DNA of 64,000 nt. Origin: Aliikangiella sp. G2MR2-5. Lineage in GTDB: Bacteria; Pseudomonadota; Gammaproteobacteria; Enterobacterales; Kangiellaceae. Location: positions 310,001 through 374,000 of the forward strand of contig NZ_JADPQF010000001.1 of assembly GCF_015687155.1 (NCBI RefSeq). Reading direction: 5' to 3'. Positions within the stretch are counted from its first letter, which is position 1. Each line of letters opens with the position of its first letter. The position numbers and the translations under genes are program-made. Below are positions 1 through 8,280 of this stretch, piece after piece. The notes beneath the pieces are model-generated. The model was not told the origin of the DNA. It ran no database searches and saw only the letters and a list, made by a program, of their open reading frames with translations.

Positions 1-317
1 GGGGGGTTCATAATTTGAGCCTGATTCCTGGTACGCTTAGCTATGAACAACTGATTAAAACGATGAATAAAGGGTTGATTGTTACTGAAGTCATGGGGCA
101 TGGAGTGAATCTTGTTAACGGAGACTATTCACGAGGAGCTGCTGGATTCTGGGTTGAAGCAGGCGAAATACAGCACTTTGTTCAGGAAATAACGATAGCT
201 GGAAACCTTAAAAGCATGTTCCAGGGGCTTCAAGCCGTTAGTAATGACTTGGATATGCGGAGTAGCATAACTACCGGTTCCTGGTTAGTTAATGAAATGA
301 CGATCGCGGGCAATTAG
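1..317 (+). CDS. pmbA: Metalloprotease PmbA/TldE, C-terminal fragment
   Basis: This is the 3' end of a gene cut by the window edge; its frame enters at base 3. The visible ~105 residues carry the PmbA/TldE C-terminal signature: a GLIVTEVMGHGVN-like stretch, then GDYSRGAAGFWVEAGEI, then EITIAGNLK, and a terminal EMTIAGN. These blocks are well conserved in the TldD/TldE family, where the heterodimer acts as a cytosolic metalloprotease on small peptides (microcin B17 precursor and CcdA in E. coli). TldE itself lacks the HExxxH zinc site that its partner TldD supplies. The TTG near base 15 lies inside the gene and is not a start. A strong terminator follows about 60 bases downstream, so this gene ends its transcription unit. 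Confidence 0.9.
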   Translation, partial: GVHNLSLIPGTLSYEQLIKTMNKGLIVTEVMGHGVNLVNGDYSRGAAGFWVEAGEIQHFVQEITIAGNLKSMFQGLQAVSNDLDMRSSITTGSWLVNEMTIAGN

Positions 318-630
318 CCTAAATAAAGGAATAAGTAGTTTCACCAAGAATATTTCTTTAAATTTAAATACTTACCGGAAGCCAACAGAATAGTTGGCTT
401 CCTTTTATTATACACATTCCAATTTGTGAGTATATTTTACTCACTCATCGCTTTCCTCTTCGAAAGAACTATATTAGAATTAGTTAATATATCGACCTTT
501 ATAGCTTATAAAGCAAGTTACCCAACAATTATCAGAACAATAAAGGATAAACTATAAATATAGTTGTCGAAAATTTTTAAGCCAAGATTATTTAGGCCCA
601 GTTATTAGTCAATCAAAGAGTTTTATAATA
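318..630. other. Intergenic region between pmbA and the class V aminotransferase
   Basis: Apart from the pmbA terminator near its start, this 313-base AT-rich stretch holds no convincing reading frame. It must contain the promoter of the gene at 631, but no hexamer pair stands out clearly. A weak AGAG ribosome-binding sequence lies just before the ATG at 631. Confidence 0.5.
377..410 (+). terminator. Intrinsic terminator of pmbA
   Basis: A perfect 10-bp stem (377-386 with 393-402, GGAAGCCAAC and its complement) closes a 6-base loop and is followed directly by TTTTATTATA. This is a textbook rho-independent terminator placed just after pmbA. Confidence 0.88.
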
Positions 631-2079
631 ATGAATTTGCAACAGTACTTTCAGGCATTCAACAAGAATATTGTTGGTCACGATTTGCACCATGACGGTA
701 AAAGAATAATTTATGCTGACTGGACTGCGAGTGGTCGGCTCTATGCTCCAATAGAAGAGTTTATCAGTTATAAAATAGGCCCCTTAGTTGCAAACACGCA
801 TACTGAAGCGAGTTATACTGGATGCACTATGACCCGCCTTTATCACGAAGCTCAGATTAAAATTAAACAACATGTAAATGCTGACAAGAATGACGTCTTG
901 ATATGTGCTGGTTCTGGAATGACTTCTGTTATTAATAAGTTTCAGCGAATTCTTGGTTTACGCGTTCCGGAAAAGTGGGCTGAGCGCTTTACAATTTCCG
1001 AATCTGAAAAGCCGGTCGTATTTATTACTCACATGGAGCACCATTCAAATCAAACTTCATGGAACGAATGTGCGGTAACCTTAGTTGTTGTTCCCGAAGA
1101 CGAAAGTGGTATGCCAGATATTGAAGCTCTGGAAAAACTGCTAGTAAAATATCAAGATCGACCAATGAAAATAGGCTCGTTCACTGCTTGTAGTAACGTA
1201 ACAGGAATCAAAACTGACTATCATTTGTTTGCTGAAATAATGCACCGTCATGGAGGCTATTGCTTTGTTGACTTTGCCGCATCAGCGCCCTATGTTGATA
1301 TCAACATGCATCCAGAAAATGAAGCTCAACGCCTTGATGCAGTGATGTTTTCTCCACACAAGTTTCTCGGGGGACCGGGGAGTTCTGGCGTCCTTGTGTT
1401 TAATAAGTGTCTATATAACAACAAAGTACCAGACAATCCAGGTGGTGGTACCGTAACATGGACCAATCCTTGGGGCGCGCATCGCTTTTTTGAAGACATT
1501 GAAGTAAGAGAAGATGGGGGCACTCCTGGATTTTTACAGACAATACGCACAGCGCTAGCCATTCAACTCAAAGAGAAAATGGGAACAGAAAATATTCACC
1601 AGCGAGAAAAAGAGCTGGTGAACCTGATGTGCCAAAAACTTTCTCAGATTCCACAGGTTAATATTTTACATGGCGGTAATAAAAATCGCCTTTGTGTGAT
1701 TTCTTTTTATGTACTAGAAATTCACTATAACTTGATGGTTAGAATATTGAGTGACCGCTTTGGTATTCAAACTCGTGGTGGCTGTTCCTGTGCTGGAACA
1801 TACGGCCATATATTACTCGGCGTTGACCAGGAAACCTCCTGCGCCATCACTGATATGATTGATCTCGGGGATCTATCGATGAAGCCAGGATGGGTGAGAA
1901 TATCATTGCATCCAACAACGACTAATGAAGACGCTGTTTATATATGTGACTCTATCAGAGCAGTTATCGAAAATGTTGACGAGTGGAAAAATGATTATCG
2001 GTTTGATGCTTCCAAGGGGGATTATATTCCACTGAGTGAAGAGCATAGTGAAATCAGCTTACAGCAAGCCGTGCTGTAA
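631..2079 (+). CDS. Class V aminotransferase / cysteine desulfurase-like PLP enzyme
   Basis: The 482-residue protein has the fold-type I PLP layout of the class V (NifS/SufS/Csd-like) family. The probable PLP lysine is Lys244 in SPHKFLGGPGSSG, and Asp214 in FVDFAASAP would hold the pyridine nitrogen. HMEHHSN (134-140) matches the family's cofactor-stacking histidine region. Near the C-terminus RGGCSCAGTYGH places Cys385 and Cys387 where cysteine desulfurases have a mobile catalytic cysteine loop, although this exact RGGCSC block is typical of an uncharacterised subfamily. At ~480 residues it is longer than SufS/IscS (~400). It stands alone between a terminator and a convergent histidine kinase, with no isc or suf genes nearby. 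The substrate is unknown; desulfurase, selenocysteine lyase and other beta- or gamma-eliminations are all possible. Confidence 0.8.
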   Translation: MNLQQYFQAFNKNIVGHDLHHDGKRIIYADWTASGRLYAPIEEFISYKIGPLVANTHTEASYTGCTMTRLYHEAQIKIKQHVNADKNDVLICAGSGMTSVINKFQRILGLRVPEKWAERFTISESEKPVVFITHMEHHSNQTSWNECAVTLVVVPEDESGMPDIEALEKLLVKYQDRPMKIGSFTACSNVTGIKTDYHLFAEIMHRHGGYCFVDFAASAPYVDINMHPENEAQRLDAVMFSPHKFLGGPGSSGVLVFNKCLYNNKVPDNPGGGTVTWTNPWGAHRFFEDIEVREDGGTPGFLQTIRTALAIQLKEKMGTENIHQREKELVNLMCQKLSQIPQVNILHGGNKNRLCVISFYVLEIHYNLMVRILSDRFGIQTRGGCSCAGTYGHILLGVDQETSCAITDMIDLGDLSMKPGWVRISLHPTTTNEDAVYICDSIRAVIENVDEWKNDYRFDASKGDYIPLSEEHSEISLQQAVL

Positions 2080-2236
2080 GAATTAAAAGAAGTTTGAGAG
2101 CAGTCTCTTAAACATACAGATCAACTCTAGCCTATATCAAGCTGAATAGTTTTAAACGCTAGAGTTTGTGACAAATAATATGATTGAGTAATTTCTTTCG
2201 TTTATTGATTTGGCTGATGTATTTAACTGCTACTTG

Positions 2237-4060
2237 TTACTTAACCGCTTCATTGAAGTTCTTCACTAATGAAGAGGGAGAAACCACCTTTTTAAGATTA
2301 AATACTGTAAGGGGTTTGTAAAGGATTAAACTCTGTTTTATCTGGTTGCTGGGAAAGTCATCGCCAACCCAACCGAGTAGAGATACTCGAATATTATTCG
2401 ATTCGAATATCTCTTTTAGTTCGAAAAATAATTCTTTATGGGTTGTAAAATCGATTATTGCAATTTGAAAAGAGCGCCAGTTTAGGTCCTTGTCATCGCT
2501 ATAATATTCTGATGATACTCCGAAATGAGCGAGGTTTCTTTTAAGCCACCTGCCAATCGGCTTTTCTCCAGCAATGATCAGTACTTTGGTAGAACTATAT
2601 TTTGTGTGAACAATCGCCTGAGATTCAACTGGTGAAATTTCAACATTAAATTCAAAAATACTTCCTCGCTCAGAGGAGTGAACCAGATTAATACATCCGT
2701 TCATCGCTTCACATATTTGTTGTGAAATTGGAAGCCCTAAACCGGTACCCCCATAAGCTCTAGTTGAAGAGTTGTCGACTTGTTGAAAAGACTCGAAAAT
2801 TCTATGCTGCGCGTCAACCGGGATACCTACACCGGTGTCCTCCACCGTAACACTAATTCTTCTACTTTGATAGCTGACTTCGAGACTGATGTATCCGACA
2901 TGAGTAAACTTTATCGCGTTTGAAATTAAATTGATAAAAACCTGTCTTAGTCTCACTGGGTCAAACTCGAGTTTTGTCGGCATTTCGCCGTGTATGTCTA
3001 TGGTCAAGTTTAGTTGTTTTGCTGCAATTTGAGCACTGAAAAGTTGTCCAATTTCTTTGATGAAGTTTTCTACATCAACCACTTCTTTATTCAACCTCAG
3101 GCCAACTCTTTCGATTGCTGCAAGATCAAGAATTTGATTCACTGTATCAAGCAATACCACGCTACTTTGTCTGGCCAATTGAACATATTCTTTTTGCTCT
3201 TCGGTTAATTCAGTTGCCATAAGTAAATCATTCATTCCCAACACACCATTGATTGGTGTTCTAAGCTCATGACTCATATTTGCGAGAAACTGCCCCTTGA
3301 CTTCGTTAGCTTGATTGGCTCGCTCAGTTGTTTCTAGAAGAACTTTGTTTTGATTACCAATTGTTTCCAGCATATTATTAAATGAATCTACCAGTTCACC
3401 GACTTCATCGTTTCCCATTTTCTCTGCTTTGACCGAATAATCGTAACTTTCTCTTACTTGTCTCGTCACTTGGGCAAGTTTAACAATCGGGTTGGAAATG
3501 ATTGTTTGAAGTCTTGTAGCGAACAGGACAGAAAGAATAAAAGCAGCAAAAGCGACCAGCACAGCGATTAGCAGGTAGCGAAACAAATGTTCTTGAACGA
3601 CTTGAATATTCGCAACTATTTCAAGACTTCCTTTGAACTCGTTATCAATTAATATGGGCTCTATAACTGTTAGTTGATTATCGCTGCTTTCCACTGCAGA
3701 CTGGTCGAGCATTCGATTTTGAATTTCATTGCATTTCAATAAAGCGACATCTTGCTGATAAAATGAAACGAAAAGTTTTGCTTTTTCATCATAGAGGCAA
3801 GCTCTAATAACCAAAGGGTGGCTCGCCAATGACATTAAATTGTTTTCCGCTGCACTGGTATCATTAAACGTAAGAGCTGCGTGGCTTCTATTACCGATTA
3901 ATTTGGCCAAAATTGAAATATTGCTAATTGTAGTCTGTTTTTCATCCTGCTGATTGATATACAAAAAAATTGAAAGAACAAGAACAATACTTAAAGCACT
4001 AACCATCAGTGCTATCGATATTATTTTTGTTTTGATTGGTGAGTTCTTCAGGTTTAACAA
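2237..4060 (-). CDS. CHASE8-type hybrid sensor histidine kinase with degenerate receiver
   Basis: This is a membrane sensor kinase of 607 residues. In order: transmembrane segment (~13-34), a periplasmic CHASE8-like sensor (~40-155, with the ISILAKLIGNRSHAALTFND pattern), a second transmembrane segment (~161-183), HAMP (~185-240), HisKA with His264 in NMSHELRTPING, and HATPase_c with N-box Asn377/Asn381, DTGVGIP at 408 and GTGLGLP. A C-terminal domain (~492-590) is receiver-like. It keeps Asp537 at the phosphoacceptor place and Lys582 in a YKP motif, but the acidic pair after strand 1 is replaced by AGEKP, so phosphotransfer there is doubtful. The start is TTG, 12 bases after yfiR, with GAGG about 10 bases upstream. 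It is the last gene of a receptor-YfiR-kinase operon. YfiR proteins usually restrain CHASE8 diguanylate cyclases, so YfiR probably gates this kinase in the periplasm. That last step is inference. Confidence 0.87.
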   Translation of the reverse strand: MLNLKNSPIKTKIISIALMVSALSIVLVLSIFLYINQQDEKQTTISNISILAKLIGNRSHAALTFNDTSAAENNLMSLASHPLVIRACLYDEKAKLFVSFYQQDVALLKCNEIQNRMLDQSAVESSDNQLTVIEPILIDNEFKGSLEIVANIQVVQEHLFRYLLIAVLVAFAAFILSVLFATRLQTIISNPIVKLAQVTRQVRESYDYSVKAEKMGNDEVGELVDSFNNMLETIGNQNKVLLETTERANQANEVKGQFLANMSHELRTPINGVLGMNDLLMATELTEEQKEYVQLARQSSVVLLDTVNQILDLAAIERVGLRLNKEVVDVENFIKEIGQLFSAQIAAKQLNLTIDIHGEMPTKLEFDPVRLRQVFINLISNAIKFTHVGYISLEVSYQSRRISVTVEDTGVGIPVDAQHRIFESFQQVDNSSTRAYGGTGLGLPISQQICEAMNGCINLVHSSERGSIFEFNVEISPVESQAIVHTKYSSTKVLIIAGEKPIGRWLKRNLAHFGVSSEYYSDDKDLNWRSFQIAIIDFTTHKELFFELKEIFESNNIRVSLLGWVGDDFPSNQIKQSLILYKPLTVFNLKKVVSPSSLVKNFNEAVK

Positions 4061-4072
4061 TATTAAGAGCCT

Positions 4073-4711
4073 CTATTCGACAATACTTGCTATTTCAAGT
4101 AGTAGTGCGCTTATTTTTATTTGCGCTTTCTGTGCTTCTTTCAGATTGATTTCGAGCTTAATGTTATCATTTTTGTTTATAAAGCGAATGATTCCACCTT
4201 TTTGAGTGAATTCTGGAATATCACTCACTGTTAGAACCGATGACTGTCGAAGAATCTCTAGAACAGGTTCTAACTCCAATTGTTTGGAGCGACTGACATA
4301 AACAAGATGACAATGTGATGCTTTTTCGACACTTAGCATTCGCTTTATTGCTACTTTTTTCCCCTTAGCAATACGTCCATTCATTAATTCTAGCTGGCTT
4401 CCAAAAGGGTCTACGCCTAATACGCAAACGAAGTAGTTTTCAGGGGAGGTATCTATTTTCTCATCGCTAAAAGTAACATATTTTAAAAAGTTGTATAGGT
4501 ACGCGGACTTAACCTTGTTTATCCTTGATGGCTCTTCTATGAATGCAACTTTATTCTTTACAGGGGCCGCTACTAGTGCGTCTACCATTAGAATTGATAA
4601 GTAGCAGAAGATAGTTAATATGTAGCGCAAATATTTGCCGAGCAAATATTTCTCTGGTCTTTGTTCTATTGATAGATTAATCATCATCCTTGGGGATTTA
4701 AGCATTATCAC
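4073..4711 (-). CDS. YfiR family (DUF4154) periplasmic protein
   Basis: The body matches the YfiR/DUF4154 pattern: VKSAYLYNFLKYVTF, FVCVLGVDPFGSQLE, a C-x-LVYVSRS block, VLTVSDIPEFTQKGGIIRF and a final LEINLKEAQKAQIKISALLL. A hydrophobic export signal lies at about residues 25-48 of the longest frame, so translation may begin a little downstream of the GTG at 4711. That GTG overlaps the receptor stop codon (GTGA), which suggests translational coupling. In Pseudomonas, YfiR is a periplasmic repressor of the CHASE8 diguanylate cyclase YfiN. Here it sits between a TonB-dependent receptor and a CHASE8 histidine kinase, so its natural partner is likely that kinase. Family assignment is firm; the partner is inferred from context. 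Confidence 0.88.
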   Translation of the reverse strand: MIMLKSPRMMINLSIEQRPEKYLLGKYLRYILTIFCYLSILMVDALVAAPVKNKVAFIEEPSRINKVKSAYLYNFLKYVTFSDEKIDTSPENYFVCVLGVDPFGSQLELMNGRIAKGKKVAIKRMLSVEKASHCHLVYVSRSKQLELEPVLEILRQSSVLTVSDIPEFTQKGGIIRFINKNDNIKLEINLKEAQKAQIKISALLLEIASIVE

Positions 4712-6945
4712 TGGATTCTATAAGATATATTCCAATGAATGGTTCTTCCTGGTTGCGGATGATAGGGAGGAATGAATCCTGGCGGGTCTGCCGTGACTGC
4801 CGGGTCATATGTACTTCTATCGCTCGAGCCTGCCTGTCGTCCAATCCCATAAAAATCTTCATCAAAAATATTTTTAACAATTAGTTGTGAACTTAGTCCT
4901 GGAATTTGATAAATATCTAGCCAGCTCAATGTTAAGTTAAATTTTTCATAACCAGGAGCGGTTCCGTCAAAGTATTGATTGGTAATTGGCGTAGTTCTGT
5001 CTCCGACAATATTTCCCCGCAAGTTAAAATTGAAATTATTACCAAAAGGCTGCCAGTTTATGCCGACATTTAGTTTGTGCTCAGCAGTGTGGGAGAGGCT
5101 ACCCCAGTTTCCATTAACGTCGGTACCCTGTTGATAGAAATAGTTTAGATAGAAATTCAGGTTTTCTTCTGGTTGAAGATCAAATCTGCCAGACAAACCT
5201 CTGACTTTAGAGGAACTAACATTTGCATATCTTTCTCCTCCAGCTCGAGAGGGATCTGATATCAAACTGATGCTGTCTTCAAGGTTGGAGTAAAACAAAT
5301 TAAGCTTGGCTTGAGAGATTGGAGAGAGCTTTCTGGTTAATTCTAACTCAAAACTATCAATCTCTTCGGGTTTAAGCTCTTCATATCCTCTAAACTCATC
5401 TCTTAACTCAAATAGTGAAGGTTGCCTGAAAGCCGAGCCATAGAGCGCTTTAATGATCCAGTCATTTGCCGGGCGATAGATAACACCAGCGCGGGGGTTT
5501 GTAGTGCTTCCATAGTCACTGCCATCACTGTATCTGGCCCCCAACGAATAACTCAATTGAGAATTAATTTCGCTTTCAAACAAAAAGTAGAAGGCTGTCT
5601 CTGATTCATCAAAGATCTCATTGACCTTGGGTTGGTATAGACCTTCGCCAGAAGCGGCAATATCCCAGGCAGCGTCTGTTGTCGAAGCATTTCCATTTTG
5701 CAACCTTCCAAGAGAAACTACTTGCTCTGTCTGTCGATTGCCTAAAAATCTCAATCCGAAAATTGCCGTTTCATTTTCGCTGATTTGCCAATCAACTTGA
5801 TTCTCGAATCCTATCTGGCTGCTGGCACTGTGGTAGCTTTTCTTTAGATCTGGAAAGCGGTAGGTATATCTGAAACCGGTATCCGATTCCTGCTGATCGA
5901 CACGATACCAGAAGTCGGTCTTCCAGCTTAGCTTCTTCTCTACAAGCGGAAATTGGTTTTTAATAAATACTGAAGTACTGCTGTGATGGGTAATAAAGTC
6001 TTCTGCTGTTGCCTCATATTCATAGCCCACAACGTAGCTACCAAGGCCATCTTTTTTATCCCAGTAGTTCAGTCCAATTTGCAGATTATCTTTGCTAACT
6101 CTTAGCCTTACCGCCTTATCATCTTTGGAAGTATTAAAGCCATCTGCAATAGGTCTGCCTGCTAGAGGGTGCGGACTATTGGTTACATAGTTACCATTTT
6201 CGTCATAGTTCTGAGTTAAGTAGTTTGGGTAAACATTATTATGAAAGTAGTTTCCAGGATCTGGTCTGTTATTTCCTGAGTCGCCGTCTGATTTGTGGCT
6301 CTTGACTGCAACCTGATAATTGATTCCTGCGAGAGAACTTCCATGAAATGCTTCCAGTGTTCTAGAACTGTTTTCCGCTACAGTTGCTTTTAATTGAGTT
6401 CCCTCGTATCCCTTGCGAGTAATAATGTGGACGATGCCTGAAACAGCCTGTGCGCCGTAAAGTGCAGATCCCGGACCTTGTACTACTTCAATACGTTCTA
6501 TATCTTGCAAAATTTGTTCGTCGGTCAGGCCCTGAGACCAGTTAAATGAGATGTGGTTTTGAACAAAGCCGTCGACCATTACCAGTAAACGAGTATTTCC
6601 GTTGTCGCCGCCAATACCTCTGTTCAGGAAGTGAGTAGGGTACTCTCCGCCTCCATCTTCGAAGGTTGAAAAATCAAAGCCCGGAAGGTCTTGTAGCACT
6701 TCTATCAGATTGCGATAGCCTCTGGAGTCCAGCATATCTTTGGTAATAACAGAAATATTGGCATAGGAGTCGTCAACAGTCTGTTCACGTCTGGATGAGG
6801 TAACCACTTTAATGCTGGCTAGCTCCTCCAGGCTCAGGGAGAAGTAGTCTGTATCTTTATCTTCGGCTTTTGTTGGATTGTTTACTATCAAACACCCTAG
6901 TAGCGAAAAGGAAGCTGTGATCAGTCCCCGACATTTTGGTTGCAT
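4708..6945 (-). CDS. TonB-dependent outer-membrane receptor of the YfiR cassette
   Basis: The 745-residue protein has a signal peptide (~1-27) and then the LSLEELASIKVVTSSRREQ stretch common in receptors of this group. A plug domain follows (~55-180, with RGIGGDNGNTRLLVMVDG, IERIEVVQGPGSALYGAQAVSGIVHIITRKG), and then a long beta-barrel ending in an aromatic-rich strand. It is the first gene of a three-gene minus-strand operon with yfiR and the histidine kinase. Receptors of this architecture are often linked to periplasmic YfiR proteins and are thought to sense or import small ligands. The ligand cannot be read from the sequence. Its length is normal for the family and no damage is visible. 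Confidence 0.9.
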   Translation of the reverse strand: MQPKCRGLITASFSLLGCLIVNNPTKAEDKDTDYFSLSLEELASIKVVTSSRREQTVDDSYANISVITKDMLDSRGYRNLIEVLQDLPGFDFSTFEDGGGEYPTHFLNRGIGGDNGNTRLLVMVDGFVQNHISFNWSQGLTDEQILQDIERIEVVQGPGSALYGAQAVSGIVHIITRKGYEGTQLKATVAENSSRTLEAFHGSSLAGINYQVAVKSHKSDGDSGNNRPDPGNYFHNNVYPNYLTQNYDENGNYVTNSPHPLAGRPIADGFNTSKDDKAVRLRVSKDNLQIGLNYWDKKDGLGSYVVGYEYEATAEDFITHHSSTSVFIKNQFPLVEKKLSWKTDFWYRVDQQESDTGFRYTYRFPDLKKSYHSASSQIGFENQVDWQISENETAIFGLRFLGNRQTEQVVSLGRLQNGNASTTDAAWDIAASGEGLYQPKVNEIFDESETAFYFLFESEINSQLSYSLGARYSDGSDYGSTTNPRAGVIYRPANDWIIKALYGSAFRQPSLFELRDEFRGYEELKPEEIDSFELELTRKLSPISQAKLNLFYSNLEDSISLISDPSRAGGERYANVSSSKVRGLSGRFDLQPEENLNFYLNYFYQQGTDVNGNWGSLSHTAEHKLNVGINWQPFGNNFNFNLRGNIVGDRTTPITNQYFDGTAPGYEKFNLTLSWLDIYQIPGLSSQLIVKNIFDEDFYGIGRQAGSSDRSTYDPAVTADPPGFIPPYHPQPGRTIHWNISYRIQ

Positions 6946-7230
6946 TATAATCTTCCGCCTTTGGCTTGACTTTAACTTCTTGATTTTATTATAGCGAATA
7001 GTGAAATGACTATTTTAACTATCTTAGCTCGATTAGAGATAATAACTAAAAGGTAAGACTACCAATAATGTGCTTTTAGAAAAAGGTGAAAATTTGTTAA
7101 TTAGCCGGGATTGGCCAGTTTTTCATTGTGAGGGCTGGAGCGAGAACTGGCCGCATAGATATCCACTAGCTACTTAAGCGATGTTCCAGCTAATCGAGTC
7201 CAGAAATCCATTTCGCAGCAACGATTTTCG

Positions 7231-7268
7231 TTGCCCTCAAAGGTCTAACTATGGTATAAAGCGCGCCG
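7231..7268 (+). promoter_or_regulatory. rpsB promoter with extended -10 and GC-rich discriminator
   Basis: TTGCCC (7231-7236), an 18-base spacer, TG at 7252-7253 and TATAAA (7255-7260) form an extended -10 promoter. The GCGCGCCG discriminator follows at once. From memory, this -10 plus discriminator combination is the conserved promoter described for gammaproteobacterial rpsB, and GC-rich discriminators usually mean stringent control by ppGpp. Confidence 0.8.
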
Positions 7269-7406
7269 TGCGAGTTAATGGTGATTCGCACCTAATTCAC
7301 ACGCTAATCGTCACAGCTACCAGGGTGCTTTGTCTTTGTTTTACAGGATAGGGTTGTTAGTTGGGATTAGCGGAGGCAAAACCCTTTAAAATCAGGAGTT
7401 TATAAA
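7268..7406 (+). promoter_or_regulatory. Structured rpsB leader, probable S2 autoregulatory site
   Basis: About 138 untranslated bases precede rpsB. They contain one stem at 7268-7273 with 7286-7291 (GTGCGA/TCGCAC) and another at 7350-7355 with 7380-7385 (AGGGTT/AACCCT) ending close to the ribosome binding site CAGGAG. In E. coli the rpsB leader is the target for repression by ribosomal protein S2. The equivalent role here is inferred from position, length and structure. Confidence 0.55.
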
Positions 7407-8174
7407 ATGGCAAAAGTCACTATGCGTGATATGCTACAAGCGGGTGTTCACTTCGGTCATAGAACCCGTTTCTGGAATCCAAAAATGAAGCCGTACATTT
7501 TCGGTGCGCGCAACAAAATTCATATCATTAACCTTGAGCACTCGCTTCCGATGTTTAACGACGCGTTGAACTTCTTAAGCTCTGTTGCTTCACGAAAAGG
7601 TAAAATTCTATTTGTCGGTACTAAGAGAAGTGCTGGCAAGCTTGTTAGAGAAGAAGCTGCTCGTTGTGATCAGTTCTTTGTAGACAAGCGTTGGTTAGGC
7701 GGAATGTTGACTAACTATAAGACAATTCGTCAATCAATCAATCGACTAAAAGAACTTGAAAAGCAAAGCGCAGATGGTACTTTCGAGCGTTTGACCAAGA
7801 AAGAAGCTCTATTGCTTTCACGTGAAATGGCCAAGTTGGAAGCCAGTATTGGTGGTATTAAGGATATGGGTGGTCTTCCTGACGCTTTGTTTGTTATCGA
7901 TGCTGATCATGAACATATTGCAATTGCTGAAGCACGTAAATTAGGAATCCCGGTTGTTGCTGTTGTGGATAGTAACTCAAACCCTGATGGGGTTGATTAT
8001 GTTATTCCAGGTAATGACGATGCGATCCGTGCTATCCAGCTTTACTTATCTGCTGCTGCCGACACCATTATTGAGGGTCGACAAAGTGTTTCTACTGCAC
8101 CAGTTGCAGAAGAGTCAAGCGACGAGTTCGTAGAAGAAGAGAAGGCTGAGAAAGAAGAATCAGCTGAAGAGTAA
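7407..8174 (+). CDS. rpsB: 30S ribosomal protein S2
   Basis: The 255-residue protein aligns over its whole length with S2: it opens with [24 protein letters not shown] and contains [18 protein letters not shown] and [26 protein letters not shown]. The last ~25 residues are an acidic tail rich in Glu. S2 joins the 30S subunit late and is needed with S1 for mRNA binding. The ATG has a clear CAGGAG ribosome binding site. The gene heads the rpsB-tsf operon and is followed by a hairpin that likely tunes tsf expression. Confidence 0.98.
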   Translation: MAKVTMRDMLQAGVHFGHRTRFWNPKMKPYIFGARNKIHIINLEHSLPMFNDALNFLSSVASRKGKILFVGTKRSAGKLVREEAARCDQFFVDKRWLGGMLTNYKTIRQSINRLKELEKQSADGTFERLTKKEALLLSREMAKLEASIGGIKDMGGLPDALFVIDADHEHIAIAEARKLGIPVVAVVDSNSNPDGVDYVIPGNDDAIRAIQLYLSAAADTIIEGRQSVSTAPVAEESSDEFVEEEKAEKEESAEE

Positions 8175-8196
8175 CCCTTACTCGCTTAATCATAAG

Positions 8197-8224
8197 TAGG
8201 GGGCTCAAATTGCCCCCTATTTTA
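8197..8224 (+). terminator. Attenuator/terminator between rpsB and tsf
   Basis: An 8-bp stem (8197-8204 TAGGGGGC with 8212-8219) with a 7-base loop runs into TATTTTAT. A partial terminator at this place is also known in the E. coli rpsB-tsf operon, where it adjusts the ratio of the two products. Read-through to tsf is expected. Confidence 0.75.
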
Positions 8225-8280
8225 TGGTTGCTTCCACAAGAGTGGAAAACCCAACAGATTTAAATTATTTGGAGATTAAA

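Larger units (their letters stand above)
6946..7406. other. Divergent regulatory region between receptor cassette and rpsB
   Basis: This 461-base stretch has no gene. On the minus strand a perfect TATAAT (complement of 6988-6993) could be the -10 box of the receptor operon, but its -35 is poor. An inverted repeat GGCCAGTT (7113-7120) / AACTGGCC (7145-7152) lies midway and could be a hairpin or an operator. The right-hand part is the rpsB promoter and leader, listed separately. Confidence 0.5.

Noticed and set aside
15-317. A free-standing 100-residue gene starting at TTG near base 15
   Set aside because: The frame continues upstream to the window edge and the protein is the C-terminus of PmbA/TldE, so the TTG is an internal Leu codon.
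8224-8280. An N-terminal extension of EF-Ts
   Set aside because: It runs through the terminator tail, has no family counterpart, and the ATG at 8281 has a good ribosome binding site.
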